Assembly (NCBI GenBank): GCA_963837755.1
Contig: CAWIOP010000002.1
Location: forward strand, 620,001 to 684,000
Direction: 5' to 3'
DNA length: 64,000 bases
Source: JADGHX01 sp963837755
GTDB taxonomy: Bacteria > Pseudomonadota > Gammaproteobacteria > Steroidobacterales > Steroidobacteraceae
Below, one piece after another: positions 35,072-43,863 of this stretch. A model generated the notes under the pieces. The model had not been told where the DNA came from. It made no database searches and saw only the letters and a program-made list of their open reading frames with translations. The translations under genes were made by a program, and so were the position numbers. Each line of letters starts with the position of its first letter. Position 1 is the first letter of the stretch.

Positions 35072-37030
35072 TTACTCGATCTCCGCGAGCGTGCTGCCTT
35101 CACGCACGCGGTCGCCCACGCCGTGCTTCAGCGACTTCACCGTGCCCGCGCGCGGCGCCTTGATGGCGTGCTCCATCTTCATGGCCTCGACGACGAGCAA
35201 CGTCTGTCCGGCAGTGACCACGTCGCCCTCCTTCACCGCGACACTGACGATAACCCCTGGCAAGGGCGTAGTGAGCCCACCGGCGTGAGCGGCGGATGCG
35301 GATTCAAACTGGCTGCCATCGTTGATATCGAACGTGAACAACTCACCACGAACCCAGACGGAGATGCTGTGAGGCTTCACGAGCACGTCCGCTGCCTCGC
35401 CGCCGCGCTCAGACCATTGCTGGACCGGTGCGCAGTTGCCACCCCGGTTGAGATGAACGGTCTTGCCAGCGACGCGCACCTCGGCGGCCTGGAGCGAGAA
35501 CGCCACGACGGCAACGTCGAGATTGCGCCCGCCGATGCTCAGCGGAATGCGAATGACCGACGCAAGCCCTGCGCGGAAGCCATCTGCCAGCTCCCAGGGC
35601 GATGCCACCGCGTGTTTCGGGGTGATTGTCCATGTGTGCGCGGCGGCGGCGAAGGCGGCGGCTGTTGTGGGGTCTGCCGGTACGGCCAGCGCATCGCCAT
35701 GGATTGCGACGAAAGCGGTGCTGACTTCGCCCTTGCGGAAATCCGGCTCGCGAAGCGCACGAGCCAGCCAGGGGGCGTTCGAAGCAACGCCGTGGACGCG
35801 AACGCTCTGCACGCCTTCGATGAGGCGCTCGAGAGCCGCTTCACGAGACTCGCCATGCGCGATGATTTTTCCCAGCAGCGAGTCATAGAGCGACGGCACG
35901 ACGTCGCCGGTCTCGAAGCCACGATCTACGCGCAGGCCACCGTGCTCGCCCGGCCACCACATGATGTCGAGCCGCCCTGCGCTCGGCACGAAACCCTTCG
36001 CGGGATCCTCGGCGCACAGGCGCACCTCGATGGCGTGGCCGCTGCGCCGAATCTGCTCTTGCGACAACGGTAAAGGCTCGCCGGCGGCGACGCGAAGCTG
36101 CCATTCGACGAGATCGAGCCCCGTGATCTTCTCGGTGACCGGATGCTCCACCTGCAGGCGGGTATTCATCTCCATGAAGTAGAAGTCGCGGCCGCTGAGC
36201 AGGAACTCGATGGTGCCGGCACCGACGTAACCCACTTCACGCGCGACCGTGCAGGCGGCCGCATACAGGCCCGCACGCGTCTCTTCATCGAGGCCCGGCG
36301 CCGGGGCTTCTTCTATGAGTTTCTGGTGGCGGCGCTGGACGGAACAGTCCCGGTCGAAGAGGTGCACGATGGAGCCGTGCTGGTCCGCAAACACCTGCAC
36401 TTCCACATGGCGGGGGGCAGGCAGGTAGCGCTCCAGCAACAGCCAATCGTCCTTGAACGCGGCGGCAGCCAGGCGCTTCGCGCCCACGAGCGCGGCACGC
36501 AGCTCCCCTGCCTCGTTGACGATGTACATGCCCTTGCCGCCACCGCCACCGCTGGGCTTGATGATGAGCGGGAAGCCAAGCGCGGTCGCGTGGCGTTCGA
36601 GCCCCCCGACGCTCTGATCGTCGCCGTGATAGCCCGGCAGCGTGGGCACGCCGGCCCGGCTCATTCGCTCCTTCGCCGCGCTCTTGGACCCCATGGCTTC
36701 GATCGCCGCGGCCGGCGGCCCGACGAATGCAATGCCCGCCGCCTCACACGCCGCTGCGAACCGGGCATTTTCCGACAGGAAGCCGTAGCCGGGATGGATG
36801 GCATCCGCCCCGGCAAGCTTCGCGGTTTCGAGAATTCGGGCGATGTTGAGATAACTCTGCGCCGCCGGGCCCGGCCCGATGGGCCACGCTTCGTCTGCAA
36901 CCCGCAGGTGCCGGGCGCCTGCGTCGGCATCCGAATAGACCGCGGCAACGCGCACGCCCAGGCGCCGCGCGCTCGAGGCGACGCGGCAGGCGATCTCGCC
37001 GCGGTTGGCGATGAGCAGCTTCTTGAACAT
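35072..37030 (-). CDS. liuD: Biotin-dependent acyl-CoA carboxylase alpha subunit (methylcrotonyl-CoA carboxylase-like)
   Basis: Protein of 652 residues. Biotin carboxylase domain from MFKKLLIANRGEIACRV, with GYGFLSENARFAAACEAAGI, the ATP-binding glycine loop KPSGGGGGKGMYIV and FLLSGRDFYFMEMNTRLQVE. A linker domain follows, then a C-terminal biotinyl domain with the biotin lysine in VVEAMKMEHAI. Neighbouring isovaleryl-CoA dehydrogenase suggests the leucine pathway (carboxylation of 3-methylcrotonyl-CoA), but no carboxyltransferase beta subunit is present here, so propionyl- or acetyl-CoA specificity is not excluded. The ATG at 37030 begins the conserved sequence. Divergent from the dehydrogenase across 67 bp. 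Confidence 0.88.
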   Translation of the reverse strand: MFKKLLIANRGEIACRVASSARRLGVRVAAVYSDADAGARHLRVADEAWPIGPGPAAQSYLNIARILETAKLAGADAIHPGYGFLSENARFAAACEAAGIAFVGPPAAAIEAMGSKSAAKERMSRAGVPTLPGYHGDDQSVGGLERHATALGFPLIIKPSGGGGGKGMYIVNEAGELRAALVGAKRLAAAAFKDDWLLLERYLPAPRHVEVQVFADQHGSIVHLFDRDCSVQRRHQKLIEEAPAPGLDEETRAGLYAAACTVAREVGYVGAGTIEFLLSGRDFYFMEMNTRLQVEHPVTEKITGLDLVEWQLRVAAGEPLPLSQEQIRRSGHAIEVRLCAEDPAKGFVPSAGRLDIMWWPGEHGGLRVDRGFETGDVVPSLYDSLLGKIIAHGESREAALERLIEGVQSVRVHGVASNAPWLARALREPDFRKGEVSTAFVAIHGDALAVPADPTTAAAFAAAAHTWTITPKHAVASPWELADGFRAGLASVIRIPLSIGGRNLDVAVVAFSLQAAEVRVAGKTVHLNRGGNCAPVQQWSERGGEAADVLVKPHSISVWVRGELFTFDINDGSQFESASAAHAGGLTTPLPGVIVSVAVKEGDVVTAGQTLLVVEAMKMEHAIKAPRAGTVKSLKHGVGDRVREGSTLAEIE

Positions 37031-37052
37031 GCCCGGCTTGTGCCTCTGGTCC

Positions 37053-37067
37053 GATTGTCCGACAATC
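37053..37067. promoter_or_regulatory. Palindromic GntR/FadR-type operator in the carboxylase-dehydrogenase divergent promoter
   Basis: GATTGTCCGACAATC is a perfect palindrome with six-base arms and a three-base centre. It fits the TTGTnnnACAA pattern recognised by FadR-subfamily GntR regulators. It lies 23 bp from one start codon and 31 bp from the other, and the + strand TACGAT at 37069-37074 could be a -10 box beside it. Confidence 0.6.
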
Positions 37068-37097
37068 CTACGATCTACCCTTCGAGGCTGGCAAGCC

Positions 37098-38270
37098 ATG
37101 GCGACCTGTGGCGCTTGGGATTTCAACTTCGGACTCGGCGAGACGCTCGACGAAGTCCGCCGCGAAGTGCGTCGCTTCGCGTCCGCCGAGATCGCCCCGC
37201 TGGCCGGGGAAATCGACCGCACCAACGAGTTTCCCCGCGCGCTGTGGCCCAAGCTCGGCGCGCAGGGGCTGCTGGGCGTGACCGTGCCCGAGCGCTGGGG
37301 CGGGGCCGACCTCGGCTACCTCGCGCACACCGTCATCATGGAAGAGATTTCGCGCGCCAGCGGAGCCGTGGGGTTGAGCTACGGCGCGCACTCCAACCTG
37401 TGCGTGAACCAGATCCGGCTCAATGGCTCGGATGAGCAGCGCGATCGCTACTTGCCCAGGCTCGTGTCGGGCGAGCATGTAGGGGCGCTCGCCATGAGCG
37501 AGCCCGGCGCGGGGTCCGATGTCGTCTCGATGCAGCTGCGCGCGGTACGGCGCGGCGGCAACTTCGTGCTCACCGGCCGCAAGATGTGGATCACCAACGG
37601 GCCCGACGCGGACGTGCTGGTGGTCTATGCCAAGACGGAACCGGCCGCGGGCGCGCGCGGCATCACCGCGTTCATCGTCGAGCGCGGGTTCGAAGGGTTC
37701 TCCACCGCGCAGAAGCTCGACAAGCTGGGCATGCGCGGCTCCAGCACGTGCGAGCTCGTGTTCGAAGACTGCGTGGTGCCGGTTGCCAACGTGCTCGGCA
37801 AGGAAAATGACGGCGTTCGCGTGCTCATGAGCGGGCTGGACTATGAGCGTGTCGTGCTCGCCGGCGGCCCGCTGGGGCTCATGAGCGCGGCGCTGGAGCT
37901 GGTGCTGCCCTACGTGCACGAGCGCAAGCAGTTCGACAAGCCCATTGGCACGTTCCAGCTCATGCAGGCGAAGATGGCAGACATGTATGCAGACCTGAAC
38001 GCGAGCCGCTCATATGTCTACGCCGTAGCCCGCGCGTGCGATGAGAAGCGAGTCACTCGCCGCGACGCGGCGGCCTGCATCCTGTTCGCCGCCGGGCGGG
38101 CCACGCAGGTTGCGCTCGAAGCCATCCAGGCCCTGGGCGGCAATGGCTACATCAACGAATATCCGGCGGGGCGGCTGCTTCGTGACGCCAAGCTATATGA
38201 GATTGGCGCCGGCACGCAGGAGATCCGCCGCATCCTGGTCGGCCGCGAGCTGTTCGATGCCGTCGCGTGA
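37098..38270 (+). CDS. liuA: Isovaleryl-CoA dehydrogenase
   Basis: FAD-dependent acyl-CoA dehydrogenase of 390 residues. Signatures: GAHSNLCVNQIRLNGSDEQR, ALAMSEPGAGSDVVSM, KMWITNGPDADVLVVYAKTE, LDKLGMRGSSTCELVFEDC, ALGGNGYINEYPAGRLLRDA and EIGAGTQEIRRILVGRE. The Glu in GLDYERVVLAGGP occupies the position of the catalytic base particular to isovaleryl-CoA dehydrogenases. It converts isovaleryl-CoA to 3-methylcrotonyl-CoA in leucine breakdown, which is the substrate of the divergent carboxylase if that is MccA. The ATG at 37098 has GAGG upstream. Confidence 0.93.
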   Translation: MATCGAWDFNFGLGETLDEVRREVRRFASAEIAPLAGEIDRTNEFPRALWPKLGAQGLLGVTVPERWGGADLGYLAHTVIMEEISRASGAVGLSYGAHSNLCVNQIRLNGSDEQRDRYLPRLVSGEHVGALAMSEPGAGSDVVSMQLRAVRRGGNFVLTGRKMWITNGPDADVLVVYAKTEPAAGARGITAFIVERGFEGFSTAQKLDKLGMRGSSTCELVFEDCVVPVANVLGKENDGVRVLMSGLDYERVVLAGGPLGLMSAALELVLPYVHERKQFDKPIGTFQLMQAKMADMYADLNASRSYVYAVARACDEKRVTRRDAAACILFAAGRATQVALEAIQALGGNGYINEYPAGRLLRDAKLYEIGAGTQEIRRILVGRELFDAVA

Positions 38271-38307
38271 CCGGGCAGCGCCATCGCTTGAACAGGCAAC
38301 ACCCTCA

Positions 38308-39039
38308 GTGAGCATCGAGTTCGAGCAGATCCGCACCGAGCCGGCGTACCGCAAGGTGGCCGAGGCGCTCATGGAACGTATCCTCGACCGCTCGTTGAGC
38401 GCGGGCGATCGCCTGCCTTCCGAGACGGAGCTCGCACGCCAGTTCGGCGTGAACCGTTCGACGGTGCGCGAGGCCGTGCGAGAGCTACAGGGCAATGGGC
38501 TGCTCGGCCGCCGGCGCGGCTCGAAGCTGCTCGTGGTCACGCGGCCGGAGGCGGGCCACGTTGCCGAAGGGGTGGGCCGCGCGCTCGTGCTGCACGACGT
38601 GACGTACCAGAACGTCTGGGAAGCGCTCACGATTCTGGAGCCGCCCATCGCCGAAGCCGCCGCGCGCCGTCGTACGGTGTCGGACCTCGCGCTCATCGTG
38701 ACCGCCACGCAGGCCTTCTCCACGGACAACCAGAGTACGCAGCGCGCCGCTTTTCATGCCGCCGAGTTTTTTCGCGCGGTGGGTGCGGCCACTCACAACC
38801 GCATCCTGATGATGGGCCACGAGCCATTGCTGCAGCTGCTGGAGCCGTCATTGCGCGCCATGATGGACAAAGTGCCGCAGTCCCGGGCACGCATCACCAC
38901 TGCCGAGCGCCGCATCAGCGAAGCCATCCGCGCGCGGGACGCGGAGGCCGCGCGCACGTGGATGACCCGCCACATCCGCGACTTCAGCAAGGGCTATGAG
39001 ATCGCGGGCATCGACCTGCAGAGCCCTCTGGTGGGTTGA
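38308..39039 (+). CDS. GntR-family (FadR subfamily) transcriptional regulator
   Basis: Regulator of about 243 residues. The N-terminal winged helix has KVAEALMERILDRSLSAGDR, LPSETELARQFGVNRSTVRE and AVRELQGNGLLGRRRGSKL. The C-terminal half is an all-helical FCD-like ligand domain with WEALTILEPPIAEAAARRRT. The GTG at 38308 is listed; an ATG at 38257 inside the dehydrogenase end is an alternative that adds 17 residues. It follows the dehydrogenase in the same direction and is the obvious candidate to bind the palindrome at 37053-37067. Its effector is unknown; an acyl-CoA is plausible. Confidence 0.85.
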   Translation: MSIEFEQIRTEPAYRKVAEALMERILDRSLSAGDRLPSETELARQFGVNRSTVREAVRELQGNGLLGRRRGSKLLVVTRPEAGHVAEGVGRALVLHDVTYQNVWEALTILEPPIAEAAARRRTVSDLALIVTATQAFSTDNQSTQRAAFHAAEFFRAVGAATHNRILMMGHEPLLQLLEPSLRAMMDKVPQSRARITTAERRISEAIRARDAEAARTWMTRHIRDFSKGYEIAGIDLQSPLVG

Positions 39040-39073
39040 GCCCATCGGTTCCGCCAGCTGAATGCGGGCGAGC

Positions 39074-40060
39074 TCAGCGCGCTGGCTGGTTCCGGCCTTC
39101 CTTCGGCGGCTGCCCGCGAAGAACGCGCACGATTTCTTCGCTTGCCCAGGTGCGCAGCTCCGTGAGCGACGCATCTGAAGTAAACGCGATGTGCGGCGTG
39201 AGCATCACGTTGGGCAGCGCGAGCAGCGCGGGCGGCACATTCGGCTCGTTCTCCAGCACGTCGAGCGCGGCGCCGCCGAGATGGCCGGATTGCAGCGCTT
39301 CGATGAGCGCGTTCGTGTCGACCACGGCACCACGGCTCACGTTGATCAGGATCGCACCCTGCTTCATCGAGGCCAGCCGCTCGCGGTTGATCAGGTGTTT
39401 CGTCTGCGCGTTGAGCGGAATGTGTACGATGACGGCATCGGACTTGCGGAGCAGCTCATCCAGAGCGACGAGCTCCACGCCATCTTCCGCCTGGGCGCTG
39501 CGCGTATACGCAAGCACTCGCGCGCCAAACCCGTTGAGCTTCTGCGCCGTGCTGCGCCCGATGCGCCCGTAACCCACGATGCCCACGGTGAGCGTGCTCA
39601 TGCGACGCAGCCTCGCCGTCGATGGCTCCCACCGCCCTGCTTTGACTTCCCGGTCGAAATGCATGAGGCCGCGCGTGAACGACAACAGCATGCCCACCGA
39701 GTGGTCCGCGACTTCTTCGAAGCAGTAGTCCGGCACATTGGTGACCCAGATGCCCCGGCGCGTGGCCTCATCCACTGCGATGTTGTCGAGACCCACGCCC
39801 AGGCGGCCGATGATTCGCAGCTTTCTGCTCAAGCCCACCGCTTTCGCGGAAACGGGTGCCCAGTTCGTGAGGATGCCCGACGGCTGAGCTTGCTCGACCA
39901 GCGCCTCGATCTCAGCCGCCGACGCCGGGGTCGCAGGCCCCGCAACCAGCCGAAAACCCGCCCCTTCGATCACCCGGCGCTCGATCTCAACGTCGGGCCA
40001 CGCGTAATCCGTGATGACGACGGTGGGGGCGCCTGCAGCGCTGTCAGCGGTTGGGGTCAT
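39074..40060 (-). CDS. D-isomer-specific 2-hydroxyacid dehydrogenase (C-terminal-binding-protein-like)
   Basis: NAD-dependent dehydrogenase of 328 residues. The nucleotide-binding glycine motif is GIVGYGRIGRSTAQKLNGFG. The catalytic triad is visible as Arg in LINVSRGAVVDTNAL, Glu in ALDVLENEPNVPP and His in VMLTPHIAFTSD. GRLGVGLDNIAVDEATRRGI is typical of the CtBP-like group. Substrate is not predictable. The ATG at 40060 has AAAGGCG upstream; a TTG ten codons earlier is less likely. It is divergent from the zinc-ribbon gene. Confidence 0.88.
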   Translation of the reverse strand: MTPTADSAAGAPTVVITDYAWPDVEIERRVIEGAGFRLVAGPATPASAAEIEALVEQAQPSGILTNWAPVSAKAVGLSRKLRIIGRLGVGLDNIAVDEATRRGIWVTNVPDYCFEEVADHSVGMLLSFTRGLMHFDREVKAGRWEPSTARLRRMSTLTVGIVGYGRIGRSTAQKLNGFGARVLAYTRSAQAEDGVELVALDELLRKSDAVIVHIPLNAQTKHLINRERLASMKQGAILINVSRGAVVDTNALIEALQSGHLGGAALDVLENEPNVPPALLALPNVMLTPHIAFTSDASLTELRTWASEEIVRVLRGQPPKEGRNQPAR

Positions 40061-40092
40061 TCGATTCGCCTTTTCGAAAAGCTCGTGCAACG

Positions 40093-40368
40093 ATGGCGCG
40101 CATCATAGACGCCGGAAGCGCTGCCGTGACCTACGAGTGTGTCCCCCGACCCAACTGCCCGGCGTGCGGGTCCGAATGGGACGATGAGATGGTGGCACTC
40201 TTCGACATCGCGCTGGGGCTCGGCTGCAGCTGCTGTAACCCTTACGCGGCGCAGTTGCCCGACATCGTGTGCCATCAGTGCAAGAAAGTGCTCTACACCA
40301 CGCGCGAACCTGCTCCTCCTTCGGACACGGTGCCTGCCGACACGTTGGATCTCACTCCGCGCGGGTGA
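40093..40368 (+). CDS. Small putative zinc-ribbon protein
   Basis: A frame of 91 residues with three cysteine pairs, NCPACGSEW, GCSCCNPYAAQ and VCHQCKKVLY, spaced as in a zinc ribbon. Third positions are strongly G/C, as in neighbouring genes, which supports coding. I do not recognise the family. It begins 32 bp from the divergent dehydrogenase and is followed directly by a palindromic repeat block. Confidence 0.5.
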   Translation: MARIIDAGSAAVTYECVPRPNCPACGSEWDDEMVALFDIALGLGCSCCNPYAAQLPDIVCHQCKKVLYTTREPAPPSDTVPADTLDLTPRG

Positions 40369-40420
40369 TGGGCATTTATCGCAGGCGGAGGTCCGCTCGA
40401 AGAGGGTCTTGGAAGGGTCT

Positions 40421-40583
40421 GGCACGAACGGGTTGAGTCGCGCGCGGCGAGGGCAGCCTCTCGGAGGGGTCGTCGGGGACCGCCCGTAAGACCGATCCCT
40501 CGGGGGCTCGCCTGGCCGGCCGCGGAAAAATGCATCCCTGCATTTTCACGTCCCCGACGACCCCTCCGAGAGGCTGCCCTCGC
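40421..40583. repeat. Palindromic intergenic repeat block, copy B
   Basis: A 34-bp perfect inverted repeat (40447-40480 and 40550-40583) separated by 69 bp, with an inner hairpin AAAATGCA-TCCC-TGCATTTT (40527-40546) and the 20-mer core, on the - strand, at 40474-40493. It is inverted relative to copy A at 12663-12801 and has about 15 extra bases beside the inner hairpin. The remainder up to metF (40584-40724) holds a second module, GATTGCCGCGTGAACG at 40668 and TCTCGCTCAAAGAGGGG near 40704, also found left of copy A. No gene is credible between 40369 and 40724. Confidence 0.88.
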
Positions 40584-40724
40584 TTTGAGGCTGGTGGCCG
40601 TTCATGCATTGACGCTGACGTCGATGCGATTCCCCGATGCACTGCCATTGGCAATGACTTGAGGATTGCCGCGTGAACGGCACAGGAGCGCGAAGCGGGG
40701 TCTCGCTCAAAGAGGGGCGACTAC

Positions 40725-41606
40725 CTAATCCCTGATCCCGCTCGCTGCCAGAATCTCCGGGATCTTCGCCTCCCAGCCCATCGCCATGATGTGCACTCCC
40801 GCGCACAGCTTGCGCACGTCGCGGATGATGCGGGCGGCGATTTCCACGCCTTTGGCGGCCTCGCCTTCGGGGCCCGCGGCTTCCATCTCATCCAGCAGGC
40901 TCTGGGGCACGCGGATGCCCGGCACATTCCCGTTGAGCCATGCGGCCATCTTCGCGGACTTGAGCGGAATGATGCCGGCAAGCATTGCCACGTCGCCCAG
41001 GTTCGCCGCATCGAGAAAGCGCGCGAGGTGCCCGGTGTCATAGATTGCCTGCGTCTGCATGAACTGCGCGCCGGCGTCGATCTTGCGGCGGGTGTTCTCC
41101 AGCTCGAAGGTCATGTCCGCCGCGCAGGGGTTCGCCGTTGCGCCGAGGAATGACGACGGCGCCCCCTTCAACTCGTTGCCCGCCATGTCGTGCCCGTCGC
41201 GAAGCCCGCGCGCCATGCTCAGCATCTCGAGCGTGGTGAGGTCGAACACGCCCTTGGCATCCGGGTGGTCGCCGTTTTTCGGGTTGTCACCGGTCATGAA
41301 CAGAAAATTGCCGACTCCCAGCAGCGAAGCGCCGAGCAGGTCTGCCTGGATGGCGATGCGGTTACGGTCGCGCGCCGTCACCTGCACGATGGGCTCGAGC
41401 CCGCGCTCGATCAGCAGCCGCGCGACCGCCTTGGGCTCCACGGCCATGCGCGCGCGGGGCGATTCGGTGAGGTTGATGGCGTCGGCGTAGCCCTTCAGCG
41501 CGTCGGCTTTCGCAAACAGCTCGCTGAGATCGATGCCCTTGGGTGGTGTGAGCTCCGTGGTGACCACGAAGGATTTCGAGCGGATCTTCTCTTCGAGCCG
41601 GGTCAT
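40725..41606 (-). CDS. metF: Methylenetetrahydrofolate reductase
   Basis: FAD-dependent TIM-barrel enzyme of 293 residues that interconverts 5,10-methylene- and 5-methyl-THF. Segments: SFVVTTELTPPKGIDLSELF, ARLLIERGLEPIVQVTARDR, FLFMTGDNPKNGDHPDAKGV, SFLGATANPC and AGAQFMQTQAIYD. It is the last gene of the operon that begins at soxB, where the upstream dehydrogenase is expected to form methylene-THF from the methyl group of sarcosine or N-methylglutamate. It may also be the housekeeping metF; a second copy elsewhere cannot be excluded. Confidence 0.87.
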   Translation of the reverse strand: MTRLEEKIRSKSFVVTTELTPPKGIDLSELFAKADALKGYADAINLTESPRARMAVEPKAVARLLIERGLEPIVQVTARDRNRIAIQADLLGASLLGVGNFLFMTGDNPKNGDHPDAKGVFDLTTLEMLSMARGLRDGHDMAGNELKGAPSSFLGATANPCAADMTFELENTRRKIDAGAQFMQTQAIYDTGHLARFLDAANLGDVAMLAGIIPLKSAKMAAWLNGNVPGIRVPQSLLDEMEAAGPEGEAAKGVEIAARIIRDVRKLCAGVHIMAMGWEAKIPEILAASGIRD

Positions 41607-41758
41607 CGATCACCTGCGCTACCGTCCGGCGGTGTGGCCGGGCGGGCGCCATTCTGCCGGGGCGCGCGCGGCGGGGCCATCGAAGCCCGTTCGCTCATCC
41701 GGAATGGCTCAGGCGAGCCTGCTCACTTCGAGGCTCCCCCTGCGGACGGCCGCCGCTC

Positions 41759-43148
41759 TCACCCCGAAACGCCGGGGATCCACGACGTGCCGGCAAGCGG
41801 GATGCGGGCCATCGCCGCCGCTTCGAGCGTCAGCGCCACAAGGTCTTCGCGCTCCAGGTGATGCACGTTCTGCTTGCCGCAGGCGCGCGCGATCATCGTC
41901 AGCTCCATGTTCAGCGTCTTGATGTAGTTGCGCACGCGTTTCGCGCCGACGCGCGGTTCGAGCCGCTGTTCGAGCACCGTGTCCTGCGTGGTGACGCCCA
42001 CAGGGCAACGGCCGGTGTGGCAATGATGGCAATGGCCGGGAGATGTGCCGAGTGTGCGCATAGTCCGCCGTCGCGTCGAAGTGGCGGCCCGCCTGCATGT
42101 AGCTGGCGCGAATTGCATCCCAGCGCAACCAGCACGCCCTGCCCGATGGAAACCGCATCGGCCCCCAGCGCCAGTCGCCTTGGCGACGTCGGCGCCGGTG
42201 CGAATGCCGCCGGACACGATCAGTTGAACCTGCTCCTTCATGTTCATGTCTTCGAGCGCTTCCACTGCCTGGCGAACCGCGGCGAGCGTGGGAATGCCCA
42301 CATGCTCGATGAACGCCCACTGCGTTGCCGCCGTGCCGCCCTGCATGCCGTCGACTACAACAACGTCTGCGCCTGCATGCACGGCGAGCTTCACGTCGTG
42401 AAATACGCGCGTCGCGCCTACTTTCACGTAGACAGGCTTCTCCCAGTCCGTGATCTCGCGCAACTCGCGAATCTTGATGGCGAGATCGTCGGGCCCCGTC
42501 CAGTCCGGGTGGCGACAGGCCGAGCGTTGGTCCACACCCTCGGGCAGCGTGCGCATTTTCGCAACTCGCGGGCTGATCTTCTGGCCGAGCAGCATGCCGC
42601 CGCCGCCAGGCTTCGCACCCTGGCCGATGACCACTTCGATGGCGTCGGCCTTGCGAAGATCGTCAGGATTGAAGCCATAGCGCGACGGCAGGCACTGGTA
42701 CACGAGCGTCTTCGAAGAGCACGCGCTCTTCCGCCGTCATGCCGCCATCGCCAGTCGTGGTGGTGGTGCCAAGCTCGCTCGCCGCGCGGCCGAGCGCTTC
42801 CTTCACATTTGCCGATAGCGCACCGAAGCTCATTCCCGCGATGGTGATGGGGATATCCAGCTCCACGGGTTGCGTCGCGAAGCGCGTGCCCAGCACCGTC
42901 TTCGTGCTGCATTTCTCGCGATAGCCTTCGAGCGGATAGCGCGACAGCGATGCGCCGAGGAAAACGAGGTCATCGAAGTGCGGCAGCTTGCGCTTGGCGC
43001 CCAGCCCGCGAATCTCGTACAGGCCCGTGGCCGCGGCGTGCTGGATGTACTCGATGGTGCGGCGATCGAATGTTGCGCTCTCTTCCTGGCGAAGTGCGCG
43101 CACCGCGTCGGTGGCCGGGTCGGGTGTCATGGGTGCGTTCCGGGGCAT
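41759..43148 (-). pseudogene. glxD: FMN-binding glutamate synthase-family subunit (GlxD/MgsC), frame broken several times
   Basis: Large FMN and iron-sulfur subunit of N-methylglutamate synthase or a related glutamate synthase. Recognisable parts are SMNFGALS-type ITIAGMSFGALSANVKEALG, CLPSRYGFNPDDLRKADAIE, VVIGQGAKPGGGGMLLGQKI, DQRSACRHPDWTGPDDL, YVKVGATRVFHDVKLAVHAG and the cluster-binding CHHCHTGRCPVGVTTQD. They lie in different frames: breaks fall near 42705, 42178, 42100 and 42055. Each is compatible with a single-base gain or loss, and no in-frame stop was seen in the conserved segments. Starts at 43148 (or 43130), five bases after the glxC stop. Either a decayed gene or local sequence error. 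Confidence 0.82.
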
Positions 43149-43152
43149 GGCA

Positions 43153-43863
43153 TCAGTACTCTTGATTCGCGTCGGCATTCCAGTGATAGAGCGAGCGCGC
43201 CGAGGCGACCCGCTTGAAGTCCGCCGGCGCGTGGCCAAGCCCGGCGGCGTCGAGCAACTCCTTCACGGCGGCCAGGTCGGCTGCGCCCATGGGCTCCACT
43301 TGCGCATCGGCGCCGAGCGAGCGGATGTCGCCGCGCACGTAGATCACGGCTTCATAGAGCGAGTCGCCGAGGCCATCGCCCGCGTTTCCGCATATGAGCA
43401 TGCGACCGGCCTGTGCCATGAAGGCGGCGAAGCTGCCGACATCCCCTGCAACGATGATGTCGGCGCCCTTGAGCGAGATGCCACAGCGAAGGCCGGCATC
43501 CCCGCGAATGATGAGCCGGCCGCCGTGCGCGGACGCGCCGGCCCCGCCGCTCGCGAACCCGCGCACTTCGACGGTGCCCGACATCATGTTTTCGGCAACG
43601 CCGGGGCCCGCGTTCCCGTGCACGACCACCGTTGCGAGCTGGTTCATGCCGGCCGCGTAGTAGCCCGCGTGGCCGAAGATATCGACGTGCACGGGCGCGT
43701 TGAGTCCCACGGCGAGGCTGTGTGCGCCGTCCGGATTCTCGATGCTCACGTTCGAAACACCCGCGAGGTCACCGTGCAGGAATTGATTGGTCTGCCGCAC
43801 GCTTCCCTTGTGAAGGTCGAAGACCTTCACTGCGTCGAGCTTCTGCGCGGTCACACCGCCCAT
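43153..43863 (-). CDS. glxC: GltB C-terminal-domain protein (GlxC/MgsB)
   Basis: Protein of 236 residues made of the right-handed beta-helix found at the C-terminus of glutamate synthase, with repeated glycine-rich turns (GHAGYYAAGMNQLATVVVHG, GDAGLRCGISLKGADIIVAG, GNAGDGLGDSLYEAVIYVRG). It is the middle subunit of the three-part synthase GlxBCD/MgsABC. Its ATG overlaps the end of glxB by 13 bases. The frame is intact. Confidence 0.88.
   Translation of the reverse strand: MGGVTAQKLDAVKVFDLHKGSVRQTNQFLHGDLAGVSNVSIENPDGAHSLAVGLNAPVHVDIFGHAGYYAAGMNQLATVVVHGNAGPGVAENMMSGTVEVRGFASGGAGASAHGGRLIIRGDAGLRCGISLKGADIIVAGDVGSFAAFMAQAGRMLICGNAGDGLGDSLYEAVIYVRGDIRSLGADAQVEPMGAADLAAVKELLDAAGLGHAPADFKRVASARSLYHWNADANQEY

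Noticed and set aside
40293..40654. Two - strand frames across repeat block B
   Set aside because: They consist of repeat sequence and end in intergenic DNA or antisense to the zinc-ribbon gene.
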